A DNA stretch of 8,758 bases from Anaerolineales bacterium (GTDB taxonomy: Bacteria; Chloroflexota; Anaerolineae; Anaerolineales; UBA11657), in contig CANNEJ010000049.1 in assembly GCA_947503585.1 (NCBI GenBank), positions 1-8,758 of the forward strand, written 5' to 3'. Positions 1 through 6,061 of the stretch are shown here, piece by piece (the first letter of the stretch is position 1; every line of letters starts with the position of its first letter). The notes below the pieces were generated by a model, which did not search any database, had not been told where the DNA came from, and was given only the letters and a program-made list of their open reading frames with translations. A program made the translations under genes and the position numbers.

Positions 1-502
1 GCAATCCCAAGAACATCCGGTCATACTCATCCGCTTCCACAACAAAGGGAGCCCCTGTACCGTGGCGCGCATTTGTATCCAGATCACTGATCAAGCCGCC
101 GACAATGAAGGATGGCTGCTGGCCGGCGCGGCACAGTACATAAGCCGTAAGGGCAGCGGTGGTTGTTTTGCCGTGCGTGCCGGCAATAGCCAGCCCCACG
201 CGCTCTGCCATCATTCCGCCCACAAAGTCCTGGCGCTTCACCACCGGCAGCCCGGCCTGCATTGCAGCTACAACCTCCGGGTTGGTACGGCTGACTGCAG
301 AAGACACCAGCACCAAATCTGCGCCGGCAATGTTTTGCGCAGCGTGACCGATGAACACGCGCACGCCACTGGCCCGCAGGCGCGCCGTAAATTCAGTCTC
401 CTGCTCATCGGAGCCGCTCACAGGCTGGCCGCTTTCCAGCAGTACGCGTGCAATTGCGGAAAGTCCGGCACCGCCAATTCCCACCAAATGAATGCGCTTC
501 AT
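1..502 (-). CDS. murC: UDP-N-acetylmuramate--L-alanine ligase (MurC), N-terminal part
   Basis: MurC is the cytoplasmic ATP-dependent ligase that adds L-alanine to UDP-MurNAc, the first peptide-forming step of cell-wall precursor synthesis. Translating the minus strand from the ATG at 502 gives MKRIHLVGIGGAGLSAIARV, with the N-terminal Rossmann-like nucleotide-sugar fold and the GIGGAGLS loop at residues 8-15. The Mur-ligase P-loop GTHGKTTT lies at about 108-115, and VEADEYDRMFL at about 155-165 begins the central ATPase domain. Only 167 codons are inside the window. The rest of the central domain and the C-terminal domain lie beyond base 1, so this is a window-edge partial and not a broken gene. 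The gene starts 10 nt after the stop of the CvpA-like gene, without a strong Shine-Dalgarno sequence. P-loop and N-domain motifs make the assignment firm. Confidence 0.96.
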   Translation of the reverse strand, partial: MKRIHLVGIGGAGLSAIARVLLESGQPVSGSDEQETEFTARLRASGVRVFIGHAAQNIAGADLVLVSSAVSRTNPEVVAAMQAGLPVVKRQDFVGGMMAERVGLAIAGTHGKTTTAALTAYVLCRAGQQPSFIVGGLISDLDTNARHGTGAPFVVEADEYDRMFLGL

Positions 503-512
503 CTTCACTGCA

Positions 513-1031
513 CTACACAAACATCACGATGACAAACAGGAACACCAAGCCGATCGCAAAATAAATGTACGGAGCCGCAATCAATACCGGCGGCATGTAC
601 TCCAGCCAGTTGCTCATGTCCTCAATTGGCGGCAGCACGCCATTGATTGGGTAACCGGTGGCATCGAGGTAGTACCACAGCGCACCAGCCAGCAAGTAAC
701 CGTTCAGCAGGCCCAGGAAAAATCCCAGCAGCATGTCTTCCAACTTTTCGCGGCGCGTCTTTTCGGCAATCGCAGCCGAAAGGGTTGGTGTTTGATAACC
801 AAAGAATGCCAGGCCACAAAGAAATACGGCCCGTACGGTGAATTGCGCCACCGGAGTTTGTGAACTGAGCAGTTCTGCAGCACCCGGCACGAACTCCAAG
901 ATTACCGAGTTCAGAAACAGCGCCAGAATCAAGCCGCACAGCACAAGCATTTCCCGCGCCCAGCCGCGCAGCGAACCAATCAGGCCGAACAGCATCAACT
1001 GCATCCAAAATACAACCGGCAGGCTCAGCAT
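513..1031 (-). CDS. CvpA-like small integral membrane protein
   Basis: This 172-residue, strongly hydrophobic protein has about four or five membrane segments (roughly residues 5-19, 28-48, 65-81, 98-122 and 147-171). After the first segment comes a short basic stretch, SLRGWAREMLVLCGL (20-34). A charged loop, EKTRREKLEDM (90-100), precedes the fourth segment, which is glycine-rich. The length and pattern resemble the CvpA (colicin V production protein) family, about 160-180 residues in other bacteria. That family is associated with the cell envelope and has no agreed biochemical role. The ATG at 1031 overlaps the end of murG by 7 nt and the stop lies 10 nt before murC, so it is co-transcribed with both. 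Its position between murG and murC suggests an envelope or division-related job, but this is inference. The family call rests on pattern, not on a search; it could be an unrelated small membrane protein. Confidence 0.62.
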   Translation of the reverse strand: MLSLPVVFWMQLMLFGLIGSLRGWAREMLVLCGLILALFLNSVILEFVPGAAELLSSQTPVAQFTVRAVFLCGLAFFGYQTPTLSAAIAEKTRREKLEDMLLGFFLGLLNGYLLAGALWYYLDATGYPINGVLPPIEDMSNWLEYMPPVLIAAPYIYFAIGLVFLFVIVMFV

Positions 1032-2170
1032 TGCGCATCACCAGGCACCAACTGCAGCAGCGCGTTCGCCAAATTGGCGGCTGCAAGCGGCTGCGCGAGT
1101 TTGAATGCATTGCTGCGCAGCGCGGCCAGCCGCGGCACATCGCCCACCAGCGCCAGTATTTGCGGCAGCAGTTCAGCTGCCAAGTTTTCGTCATCCAGGC
1201 GGATGGCTGCCCCGCGCGCCACCATTGCATCGGCATTGGCTTGCTGATGCCGGCGTGCATAGGGGTACGGCACCAGAATGGATGCGAGCCCGAACAATGG
1301 GAACTCGCCGAGGCAGGATGCACCCGCGCGTGCAACCACCAGATCAGCGGCGCGTAAAGCAATGCCCATCTCTCCGGCCAAGTACGAAACGCTGCGATAA
1401 CCAGCCTTTGTTTCAACACTCATCAATTCACGCGCCTGCTGCATTTCCAGCCAATCTCGCGCGCCGGTTACATGCAGGATCTGCAGGCCGCGCGCTACCA
1501 GCTCTGGTGCCGCAGCCAGCACTGCATTGTTGATGCTGCGCGCACCCTGGCTGCCGCCCAGCACCAGCAGTGTGGTGCGATCCGGCTGCAAGTGCAGCTG
1601 GACGCGGGCGTCAGCCGGCGTGTAATCGCGCGCCACCAGCATTTCCGGGCGCACCGGATAGCCGGTCACTTGCGCTGCAGCCACGCTGCTGCCACGCAGG
1701 CTCTCTTCCATCGTCACGCAAATACGCTTCGCCAGGCGCGCGACAAAGCGCACTGCCAAGCCCGGCAGAATATCGGGCAGGTAAACCAGCACGGGCACGC
1801 GCCGCAGCCAAGCAGCCAGCGCCACCGGCACAGCTGCATAGCCACCGGTCACCAGCACGGCCTGTGGACGTTCGCGCCGCATGATTGCAAGTGCCTGCAG
1901 CGTGCCGAGCGCCAGCTGCAGGCAGCCAGCCAGGCCACGCCACAGGCCGCGGCCAACCAAACCGGCAGCGCGCACCGCTTCGAAGCGAATGTTGGCTGAG
2001 CGCACCAGTTCAGATTCCATGCCAGTCACGGTACCCACCCACAGCAGCGCCACAGTTGCATCTGATCCTTTGGCCAAGCGCGCCGCAGCATCAAAGCTAG
2101 CTGCTGCTGCCAGCGCCGGATATACGTGACCGCCGGTTCCCGCGGCGCAGATCAGGAGGCGTATGGACAT
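1025..2170 (-). CDS. murG: UDP-GlcNAc:lipid I N-acetylglucosaminyltransferase (MurG)
   Basis: MurG is a GT28-family glycosyltransferase at the inner face of the membrane. It transfers GlcNAc from UDP-GlcNAc to lipid I and so makes lipid II. The 381-residue product has both glycine-rich loops in place: AAGTGGHVYPAL (9-20) and VTGGYAAVPVALA (107-119) in the N-terminal acceptor domain. GGSQGARSIN (205-214) opens the C-terminal domain, and ARAGASCLGE (280-289) with PYPYARRHQQANA (301-313) forms the UDP-GlcNAc site. The usual HEQN-type segment before the PG of the first domain is replaced by VYLPDILPGLA, which I recall as normal in Chloroflexi. The ATG at 2170 is forced by the GTGGH motif ten residues later, so the first 74 nt of the gene overlap the ftsW tail. 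The 3' end overlaps the CvpA-like gene by 7 nt. Length is slightly above the usual 350-370. Confidence 0.96.
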   Translation of the reverse strand: MSIRLLICAAGTGGHVYPALAAAASFDAAARLAKGSDATVALLWVGTVTGMESELVRSANIRFEAVRAAGLVGRGLWRGLAGCLQLALGTLQALAIMRRERPQAVLVTGGYAAVPVALAAWLRRVPVLVYLPDILPGLAVRFVARLAKRICVTMEESLRGSSVAAAQVTGYPVRPEMLVARDYTPADARVQLHLQPDRTTLLVLGGSQGARSINNAVLAAAPELVARGLQILHVTGARDWLEMQQARELMSVETKAGYRSVSYLAGEMGIALRAADLVVARAGASCLGEFPLFGLASILVPYPYARRHQQANADAMVARGAAIRLDDENLAAELLPQILALVGDVPRLAALRSNAFKLAQPLAAANLANALLQLVPGDAQC

Positions 2171-3320
2171 TGCGTTCAGGTCTCTCGGAAATATTGCTTC
2201 TGGAAATATTCAACAGGATGCCAACGGCTGCCATCACCACCACCAGCGATGAACCACCATAGCTAATGAACGGCAGTGCGTTGCCGGCCACCGGTATCAG
2301 CCCCACCATCACGGTTACGTTGATGACCACCTCCAGCGCCAGCCAGCAGGAGATGCCCGCTGCCAACAGGTAGCCAAACATATCGCTGGAGCGGATCGCA
2401 ATTAATGCGCCGCGCCAGATCAGTAAGCCAAACAGCACTAACATCACCACACATCCAAGCAGCCCAAACTCCTCGCCAATTACCGCAAAGACGCTGTCTG
2501 TATGCGGGAAGGGCAGATAGGTAAGCTTCATACTGCTGTTGCCAAGCCCGGCCCCAAAGAAACCGCCCTTTACAAACGCTATTACTGCATATTGAATATG
2601 TTCGTGGCTCTGTGAAATGTCGCGTAGGCCTTCCATGTAACTTTCCCAACGCAGGCTGCCCTTCGTGGAAAGCGCAACCACTGCAACACCAGACAGCGTT
2701 GCAACCAGGCCGGCTCCGGCAACCTGTGGCAGGCTGGCGCCGGCCACTACATACATCACCGCACCAATCATCAATACAGTGCCGGCTGCACTAATATCCG
2801 GCTGCAAAAAGATAAGCGCCACAATCACACCGACCACAATTGCGTAAGGCAGGATGCCAATCCAAAAATCACGCACGTAGTCCGGCCCGCGCGCAGCCAG
2901 CCAGGCTGCCAGATAGATGATGGTGATAAGTTTGGCCGGCTCAGACGGCTGGATGCGGCCATCAAGCAGCGCGCGGCCGGTGCCAGCCACAAGCACAAAT
3001 ATCAAGCTGATGCCAACAGCCAGTATCAAGAGCACGGCAGTCACTGGTCGCTGAGCCACCCGGTAGTTGATGCTGTAACAGGCAAGTAGCGCTGCCAGAC
3101 CCAGCACCACTTTCTGCAGATGGTCATAGAAAAGGAGCGTGGTGGATGTGTGCGGCGAAAGGGGACTGCGGTACGAAATATCAAATGTGGTGGAGAACAC
3201 CATCAAGATACCGCCCAGCACAAGCACCGTGGCCACCAGCAGCAGCTGCCAGTCCAGCCGCACGGGCATGGACTTCATGCGCTGTGGCTCGCGCTGCAAT
3301 ACCGGAATATCAGCCGTCAT
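2097..3320 (-). CDS. ftsW: Septal peptidoglycan glycosyltransferase of the SEDS family (FtsW)
   Basis: FtsW is a polytopic SEDS protein that polymerises lipid II into glycan strands at the division site together with a class B PBP. The 407-residue product has about ten membrane segments between residues 24 and 371. Family signatures are GRIQPSEPAKL (121-131), FLQPDISAAGT (171-181, carrying the conserved Asp that is catalytic in the family), LPFPHTDSVFAVIGEEFG (269-286) and the late GLIPVAGNALPFISYGGSS (340-358). The start at 3320 forms an ATGA overlap with the murD stop, a typical coupled start, so it is preferred over internal Met codons at residues 15 and 18. The tail after residue 372 is polar and Arg/Ser-rich (SERPERNVHTPPDLRRGNRR), cytoplasmic, and overlaps murG by 74 nt. 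The dcw context and the FtsI-type gene in the same cluster favour FtsW over RodA. Confidence 0.95.
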   Translation of the reverse strand: MTADIPVLQREPQRMKSMPVRLDWQLLLVATVLVLGGILMVFSTTFDISYRSPLSPHTSTTLLFYDHLQKVVLGLAALLACYSINYRVAQRPVTAVLLILAVGISLIFVLVAGTGRALLDGRIQPSEPAKLITIIYLAAWLAARGPDYVRDFWIGILPYAIVVGVIVALIFLQPDISAAGTVLMIGAVMYVVAGASLPQVAGAGLVATLSGVAVVALSTKGSLRWESYMEGLRDISQSHEHIQYAVIAFVKGGFFGAGLGNSSMKLTYLPFPHTDSVFAVIGEEFGLLGCVVMLVLFGLLIWRGALIAIRSSDMFGYLLAAGISCWLALEVVINVTVMVGLIPVAGNALPFISYGGSSLVVVMAAVGILLNISRSNISERPERNVHTPPDLRRGNRRSRISGAGSSS

Positions 3321-4801
3321 TGCAGGTCCGCCACATGGCTGCGGAACGCCGCTCCGCGCGCCTCAAAATCATAGAACTCATCAAAGCTCGCGCAGCCGGG
3401 CGAGAGCAGCACCGCGTCGCCGGGCCGGGCCAATTGCGCAGCGCACTGCACTGCCGCTTCCATTGTGGCCACAATGTGAATTTGCAAAGGAGAAGGATCA
3501 GGGATTGGTGCTTCCCCAACGGTAGTCGGGCCAATATGTTTTTTTGCCCCTGATCCTGCTTCCACAAACTGGGTGGGCTGCCCTGCAGCCCCGTGTAATT
3601 GTTCGGCGATCATGGCCGCAGCCTCGCCAAACACCACTGCGTGGCGCACCCGCTGCGCCGCGCATTTCGCCAGCTCGCCCCATGGCAGCTGTTTGTCTCG
3701 CCCGCCCAATAGCAGCACGAGCGGACAGTCAAATGATTTGATTGCCGCCAGAGTTCGTTCCGGCGCAGTCGCAATCGAGTCATTAATCCAACGCACCCCG
3801 CGCAACTCACGCACCAACTCAAGCCGGTGCGGTACGCCGGTGAAGTTCAAGATTGCAGCCCGCATTGCGGGCACGCCGATGCCAAGTGCACCGGCCAGCG
3901 CGCAGGCTGCGAGCACATTTTGTAAATTGTGTTCGCCCGGCAGGCGCAGCTCAGAACGCTTGATGATTGGAACAGTTGTGCCAGCTTGCTCCAGCACGAG
4001 CGTGTCGGCCTCAAGATGGCAGCAATTGGCCCAGCCTTCCCGGCGCTGCAAGCCAAAGCCCCAACAGGTGCCGGCCGCACGGCTGCGCAGTCCAGCTGCC
4101 CCTGCATCGTCCCAACCCAGTACGGCAATATCGGCCGCACTCTGGAAATCGAGAATGCGCGCCTTGCTAGCAGCGTACGCGTCCAAGGTGCCGTGCCGAT
4201 CCAGGTGGTTCGGCGTCACATTCAAAACGGCCGCCACTTGCGGGCTGCGCGTCATCAGCTCAAGCTGAAAGCTGGACACCTCCATGATCGCCACGTCATC
4301 TGCACCGATCCGTTCCACATCGGCCAGCAGCGGGTTGCCAATATTCCCCCCGACCCAAACGGCTGGATACTGCGCGGCATTGGTAGCCATCATGCCCAGC
4401 AGCGTGGTGACGGTGGTTTTGCCGGCGCTCCCAGTAATGCCCACGGTGCGGCATGGCGCAAGCTCCAGAAACAGCTGCGAATCATTCGAGATGGAGATCC
4501 CGCGCGCCCGCGCAGCGCGCGCAATCGGCGCTGCAGCAGAAATACCGCCGGATAGAAAAACGCCGTCCGCATCATCAAGCACCTGTTCCGGATTGCCGTC
4601 TAAAAAGTATTCGATCGGCAAATCGTGCAACGCAGCCATCACCGGCTGCAGTTGCTGCGCTCCGCGCAAATCCGTCACGCGCACGCGCGCGCCCTGCCCG
4701 CACAGATAACGCGCCAGCACCGTGCCCTGCCTTGCCAAGCCCACAATTGCCATTACTTGACCGGCCAGCCTATTTGGCGCGGGAGCGTGCGCTCTTTCCA
4801 T
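3317..4801 (-). CDS. murD: UDP-N-acetylmuramoyl-L-alanine--D-glutamate ligase (MurD) with an apparent in-frame insertion
   Basis: MurD adds D-glutamate to UDP-MurNAc-L-Ala in the cytoplasm using ATP. The 494-residue product shows the N-terminal loop VGLARQG (20-26) and the P-loop GITGSAGKTT (121-130). EVSSFQLE (174-181), NVTPNHLDRHG (194-204) and K213 in YAASKARIL (the position carbamylated in MurD) follow, then GEHNLQNVLAA (289-299), the C-terminal NDSIATAPERT (340-350), LLGGRDK (364-370) and LLSPGCASFDEF (465-476). The start at 4801 is chosen because residues 12-20 (LAGQVMAIV) align with the usual GK-V-V-G opening; it overlaps the preceding gene by 32 nt. An alternative ATG at 4753 would give 478 residues but cut that strand. 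Length exceeds the usual 440-460. The excess falls at about residues 414-440, between the AAAMIAEQL helix and VATMEAAVQ, exactly over a palindromic element (separate entry). The usual DSKAT lysine is isoleucine here. Confidence 0.95.
   Translation of the reverse strand: MERAHAPAPNRLAGQVMAIVGLARQGTVLARYLCGQGARVRVTDLRGAQQLQPVMAALHDLPIEYFLDGNPEQVLDDADGVFLSGGISAAAPIARAARARGISISNDSQLFLELAPCRTVGITGSAGKTTVTTLLGMMATNAAQYPAVWVGGNIGNPLLADVERIGADDVAIMEVSSFQLELMTRSPQVAAVLNVTPNHLDRHGTLDAYAASKARILDFQSAADIAVLGWDDAGAAGLRSRAAGTCWGFGLQRREGWANCCHLEADTLVLEQAGTTVPIIKRSELRLPGEHNLQNVLAACALAGALGIGVPAMRAAILNFTGVPHRLELVRELRGVRWINDSIATAPERTLAAIKSFDCPLVLLLGGRDKQLPWGELAKCAAQRVRHAVVFGEAAAMIAEQLHGAAGQPTQFVEAGSGAKKHIGPTTVGEAPIPDPSPLQIHIVATMEAAVQCAAQLARPGDAVLLSPGCASFDEFYDFEARGAAFRSHVADLQ
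3489..3562. repeat. Nested palindromic element inside murD
   Basis: A perfect 10-bp inverted repeat, AGGATCAGGG at 3494-3503 and CCCTGATCCT at 3548-3557, extends to 15-bp arms with 13 of 15 matches (3489-3503 and 3548-3562). Within it, read as mRNA from the minus strand, ATTGG (3535-3531) pairs with CCAAT (3508-3504). CCCGAC (3530-3525) pairs with GUUGGG (3520-3515) through one G-U, closing a UACC loop (3524-3521). The outer and middle helices abut on the 3' side, with a 12-nt bulge on the 5' side (3547-3536) and a 6-nt bulge on the other strand (3514-3509). It encodes about residues 414-439 of MurD, a Gly/Pro-rich stretch (GSGAKKH and APIPDPSP) with no MurD motif, at a surface loop of the C-terminal domain where the family is normally shorter. 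I read it as a small palindromic element inserted in frame. No second copy was found by eye in this window, so its repeat status is unproven. Confidence 0.6.
3539..3545 (-). other. Possible -1 ribosomal slippery heptamer in murD
   Basis: Seven consecutive A residues on the coding strand fall in the zero-frame phase A_AAA_AAA (codons GCA AAA AAA CAT), the same heptamer class as the dnaX-type slippery sites. The middle helix of the palindromic element begins three nucleotides downstream (3535) and stacks on the inner hairpin. A -1 shift would add 16 codons (ending WGSTNP) and stop at the TGA at 3500-3498, giving a MurD missing about its last 70 normal residues. Whether it is used cannot be told from sequence; it may be a by-product of the inserted element. 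Confidence 0.25.
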
Positions 4802-5048
4802 TTACAACCGGGCCTGCCACACGCGGGCGGCTTTCGATGCCTATCCACAAATGATGCTGGAGTACATGCGTAGCTGTGCGCAACTGCAGTGCACACTGTT
4901 TTGCACTGGCCTTGTCCAGCATCTCCGGGTGCATATAACAAACATTGGGGCGCTCGCCAAAGCGCCGCTCGTAATGGGCGGCCGCCGCTGCCACCTTGTC
5001 GGTAAGCGGCTGGGCGCTGTTGTCAAACCAAAGTAATCCGGTGTCCAT
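4770..5048 (-). CDS. Small conserved-looking protein of unknown function between mraY and murD
   Basis: The 92-residue product begins MDTGLLWFDNSAQPLTDKVA. It then has AAAAHYERRFGERPNVCYMHP (21-41), LRTATHVLQHHLWIGIE (56-72) and a short basic tail ending in GKSARSRAK. No signal peptide or membrane segment is visible, so it is probably a cytoplasmic protein. I recall small proteins of this MDTGxLWFDN...YGxxPNxCxxHPxML...LPxHLWIG pattern from Chloroflexi genomes, annotated as hypothetical; the function is unknown to me. The ATG at 5048 is chosen over an upstream in-frame ATG at 5123 because the recalled family starts with MDTG/MNTG. This start also lies 20 nt after the mraY stop instead of 55 nt inside mraY, and has an AGG just upstream. 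It overlaps the chosen murD start by 32 nt, so it is read as part of the same operon. Existence is well supported; role is not. Confidence 0.75.
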   Translation of the reverse strand: MDTGLLWFDNSAQPLTDKVAAAAAHYERRFGERPNVCYMHPEMLDKASAKQCALQLRTATHVLQHHLWIGIESRPRVAGPVVNGKSARSRAK

Positions 5049-5068
5049 GTCCTGTTCAACTATCTCCG

Positions 5069-6061
5069 TTAGAGCAGTGCAAACGCAATTGAAATCAGGC
5101 CGCCAATAATTGAGATCAGCCAAAAGCGCTGTACCACTTGCGTTTCGCTCCAGCCGCTCAGTTCAAAGTGATGATGAATCGGCGCCATGCGAAAGATGCG
5201 CTGGCCGCCGCTCCACTTAAAGTAGCCCACCTGCACCATCACTGAAACTGTTTCCATCAATGGAACAATAGCCACTAGCGGCAGCAGCAGCCACTGGCCG
5301 GTCATTAGCGCCACAACTGCCAGTACCGCCCCCAGCGGCAGCGAACCGGTATCGCCCATGAAGAGCTCTGCGGGGTGAAAGTTGTACCAAAGGAAGGCGA
5401 ACAGTGCGCCGACCACCGTGAAGCAAAAGCGCACCAGGTAAACCTGACCCTGCAGCAGCCCAACAAATCCAAAGATGATGAAGGCGGTAACCAGCACCAT
5501 GCCTGCCAACCCGTCCAAGCCGTCAGTCAAATTCACCGCATTGGAAGTGGCCGTAATGATGAAAACCGCAATCGGCAGGTACAGCCACCCAATATCAATC
5601 TTGCGCGGGAAGCCGGGAATAGCAAGGCTGTGCACGTCGAACGTGTCATAAAGAATCCAAGCCGTGGTGCACGCAATCAGCAGCTGGTACAAAAACTTAA
5701 TGCGCGCGCGCAGCCCGGTGCCGCGCCGCATGCCGCGCATGCCCTCCCAGTCATCCAGCAGGCCCAGCGCAGTGAATGCCACCATCACGCCCAGCGGCAG
5801 CAAAATGGAGCGGCCGGTAACGGGTCGCACCAGATTCACAATGTTGAGCAGTGCCGTGATGACCAGCACCGGCACGATGATCATGAGGCCGCCCATAGTG
5901 GGCGTGCCACTTTTGGGGTCATGGCTTTCCGGCTGCAAGCCGCTCACCTGCTTCACAATTCTGAAGCGCCGCAGCAGTTCCAGAAAAGGGCCGCCCCAAA
6001 TCACCGCCAGCAAAAATGTGATGCTCGCGAGCGTTAGTGAAAAGATGCCTTCGTTACTCAT
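5069..6061 (-). CDS. mraY: Phospho-N-acetylmuramoyl-pentapeptide transferase (MraY)
   Basis: MraY is an integral membrane enzyme that transfers phospho-MurNAc-pentapeptide from the UDP precursor to undecaprenyl phosphate, forming lipid I. The 330-residue product has about ten membrane segments and the full set of family signatures. These are PKSGTPTMGGLMI (49-61), the Asp pair of GLLDDWEG (100-107), NAVNLTDGLDGLA (174-186), FMGDTGSLPLG (234-244) and the HHH loop MAPIHHHFELSGWSE (292-306). The open frame extends upstream to 6235, but the extension is murF read in another frame. The ATG at 6061 gives the normal N-terminus (MSNEGIFSLTLASITFLLAV) directly entering the first membrane segment. It overlaps the end of murF by 8 nt (ATGAGTAA), suggesting translational coupling. 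Length is typical for Gram-positive-like and Chloroflexi MraY (about 320-330) and shorter than the 360 of E. coli. Confidence 0.97.
   Translation of the reverse strand: MSNEGIFSLTLASITFLLAVIWGGPFLELLRRFRIVKQVSGLQPESHDPKSGTPTMGGLMIIVPVLVITALLNIVNLVRPVTGRSILLPLGVMVAFTALGLLDDWEGMRGMRRGTGLRARIKFLYQLLIACTTAWILYDTFDVHSLAIPGFPRKIDIGWLYLPIAVFIITATSNAVNLTDGLDGLAGMVLVTAFIIFGFVGLLQGQVYLVRFCFTVVGALFAFLWYNFHPAELFMGDTGSLPLGAVLAVVALMTGQWLLLPLVAIVPLMETVSVMVQVGYFKWSGGQRIFRMAPIHHHFELSGWSETQVVQRFWLISIIGGLISIAFALL

Noticed and set aside
3494..3557. The palindrome in murD as a rho-independent terminator
   Set aside because: It lies in the middle of an essential gene, and on the coding strand the stem is not followed by a U tract. 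The T run at 3539-3545 is on the opposite strand and lies inside the outer arms.
3573..4268. Plus-strand open frame of 231 codons antisense to murD
   Set aside because: Low-complexity Ser/Ala/Arg-rich translation lying wholly within murD, which carries all family motifs on the other strand.
4770..5123. Longer 117-residue version of the small gene starting inside mraY
   Set aside because: The extra 25 residues are mraY read out of frame. The MDTG start at 5048 fits the recalled family and leaves a normal 20-nt gap to mraY.
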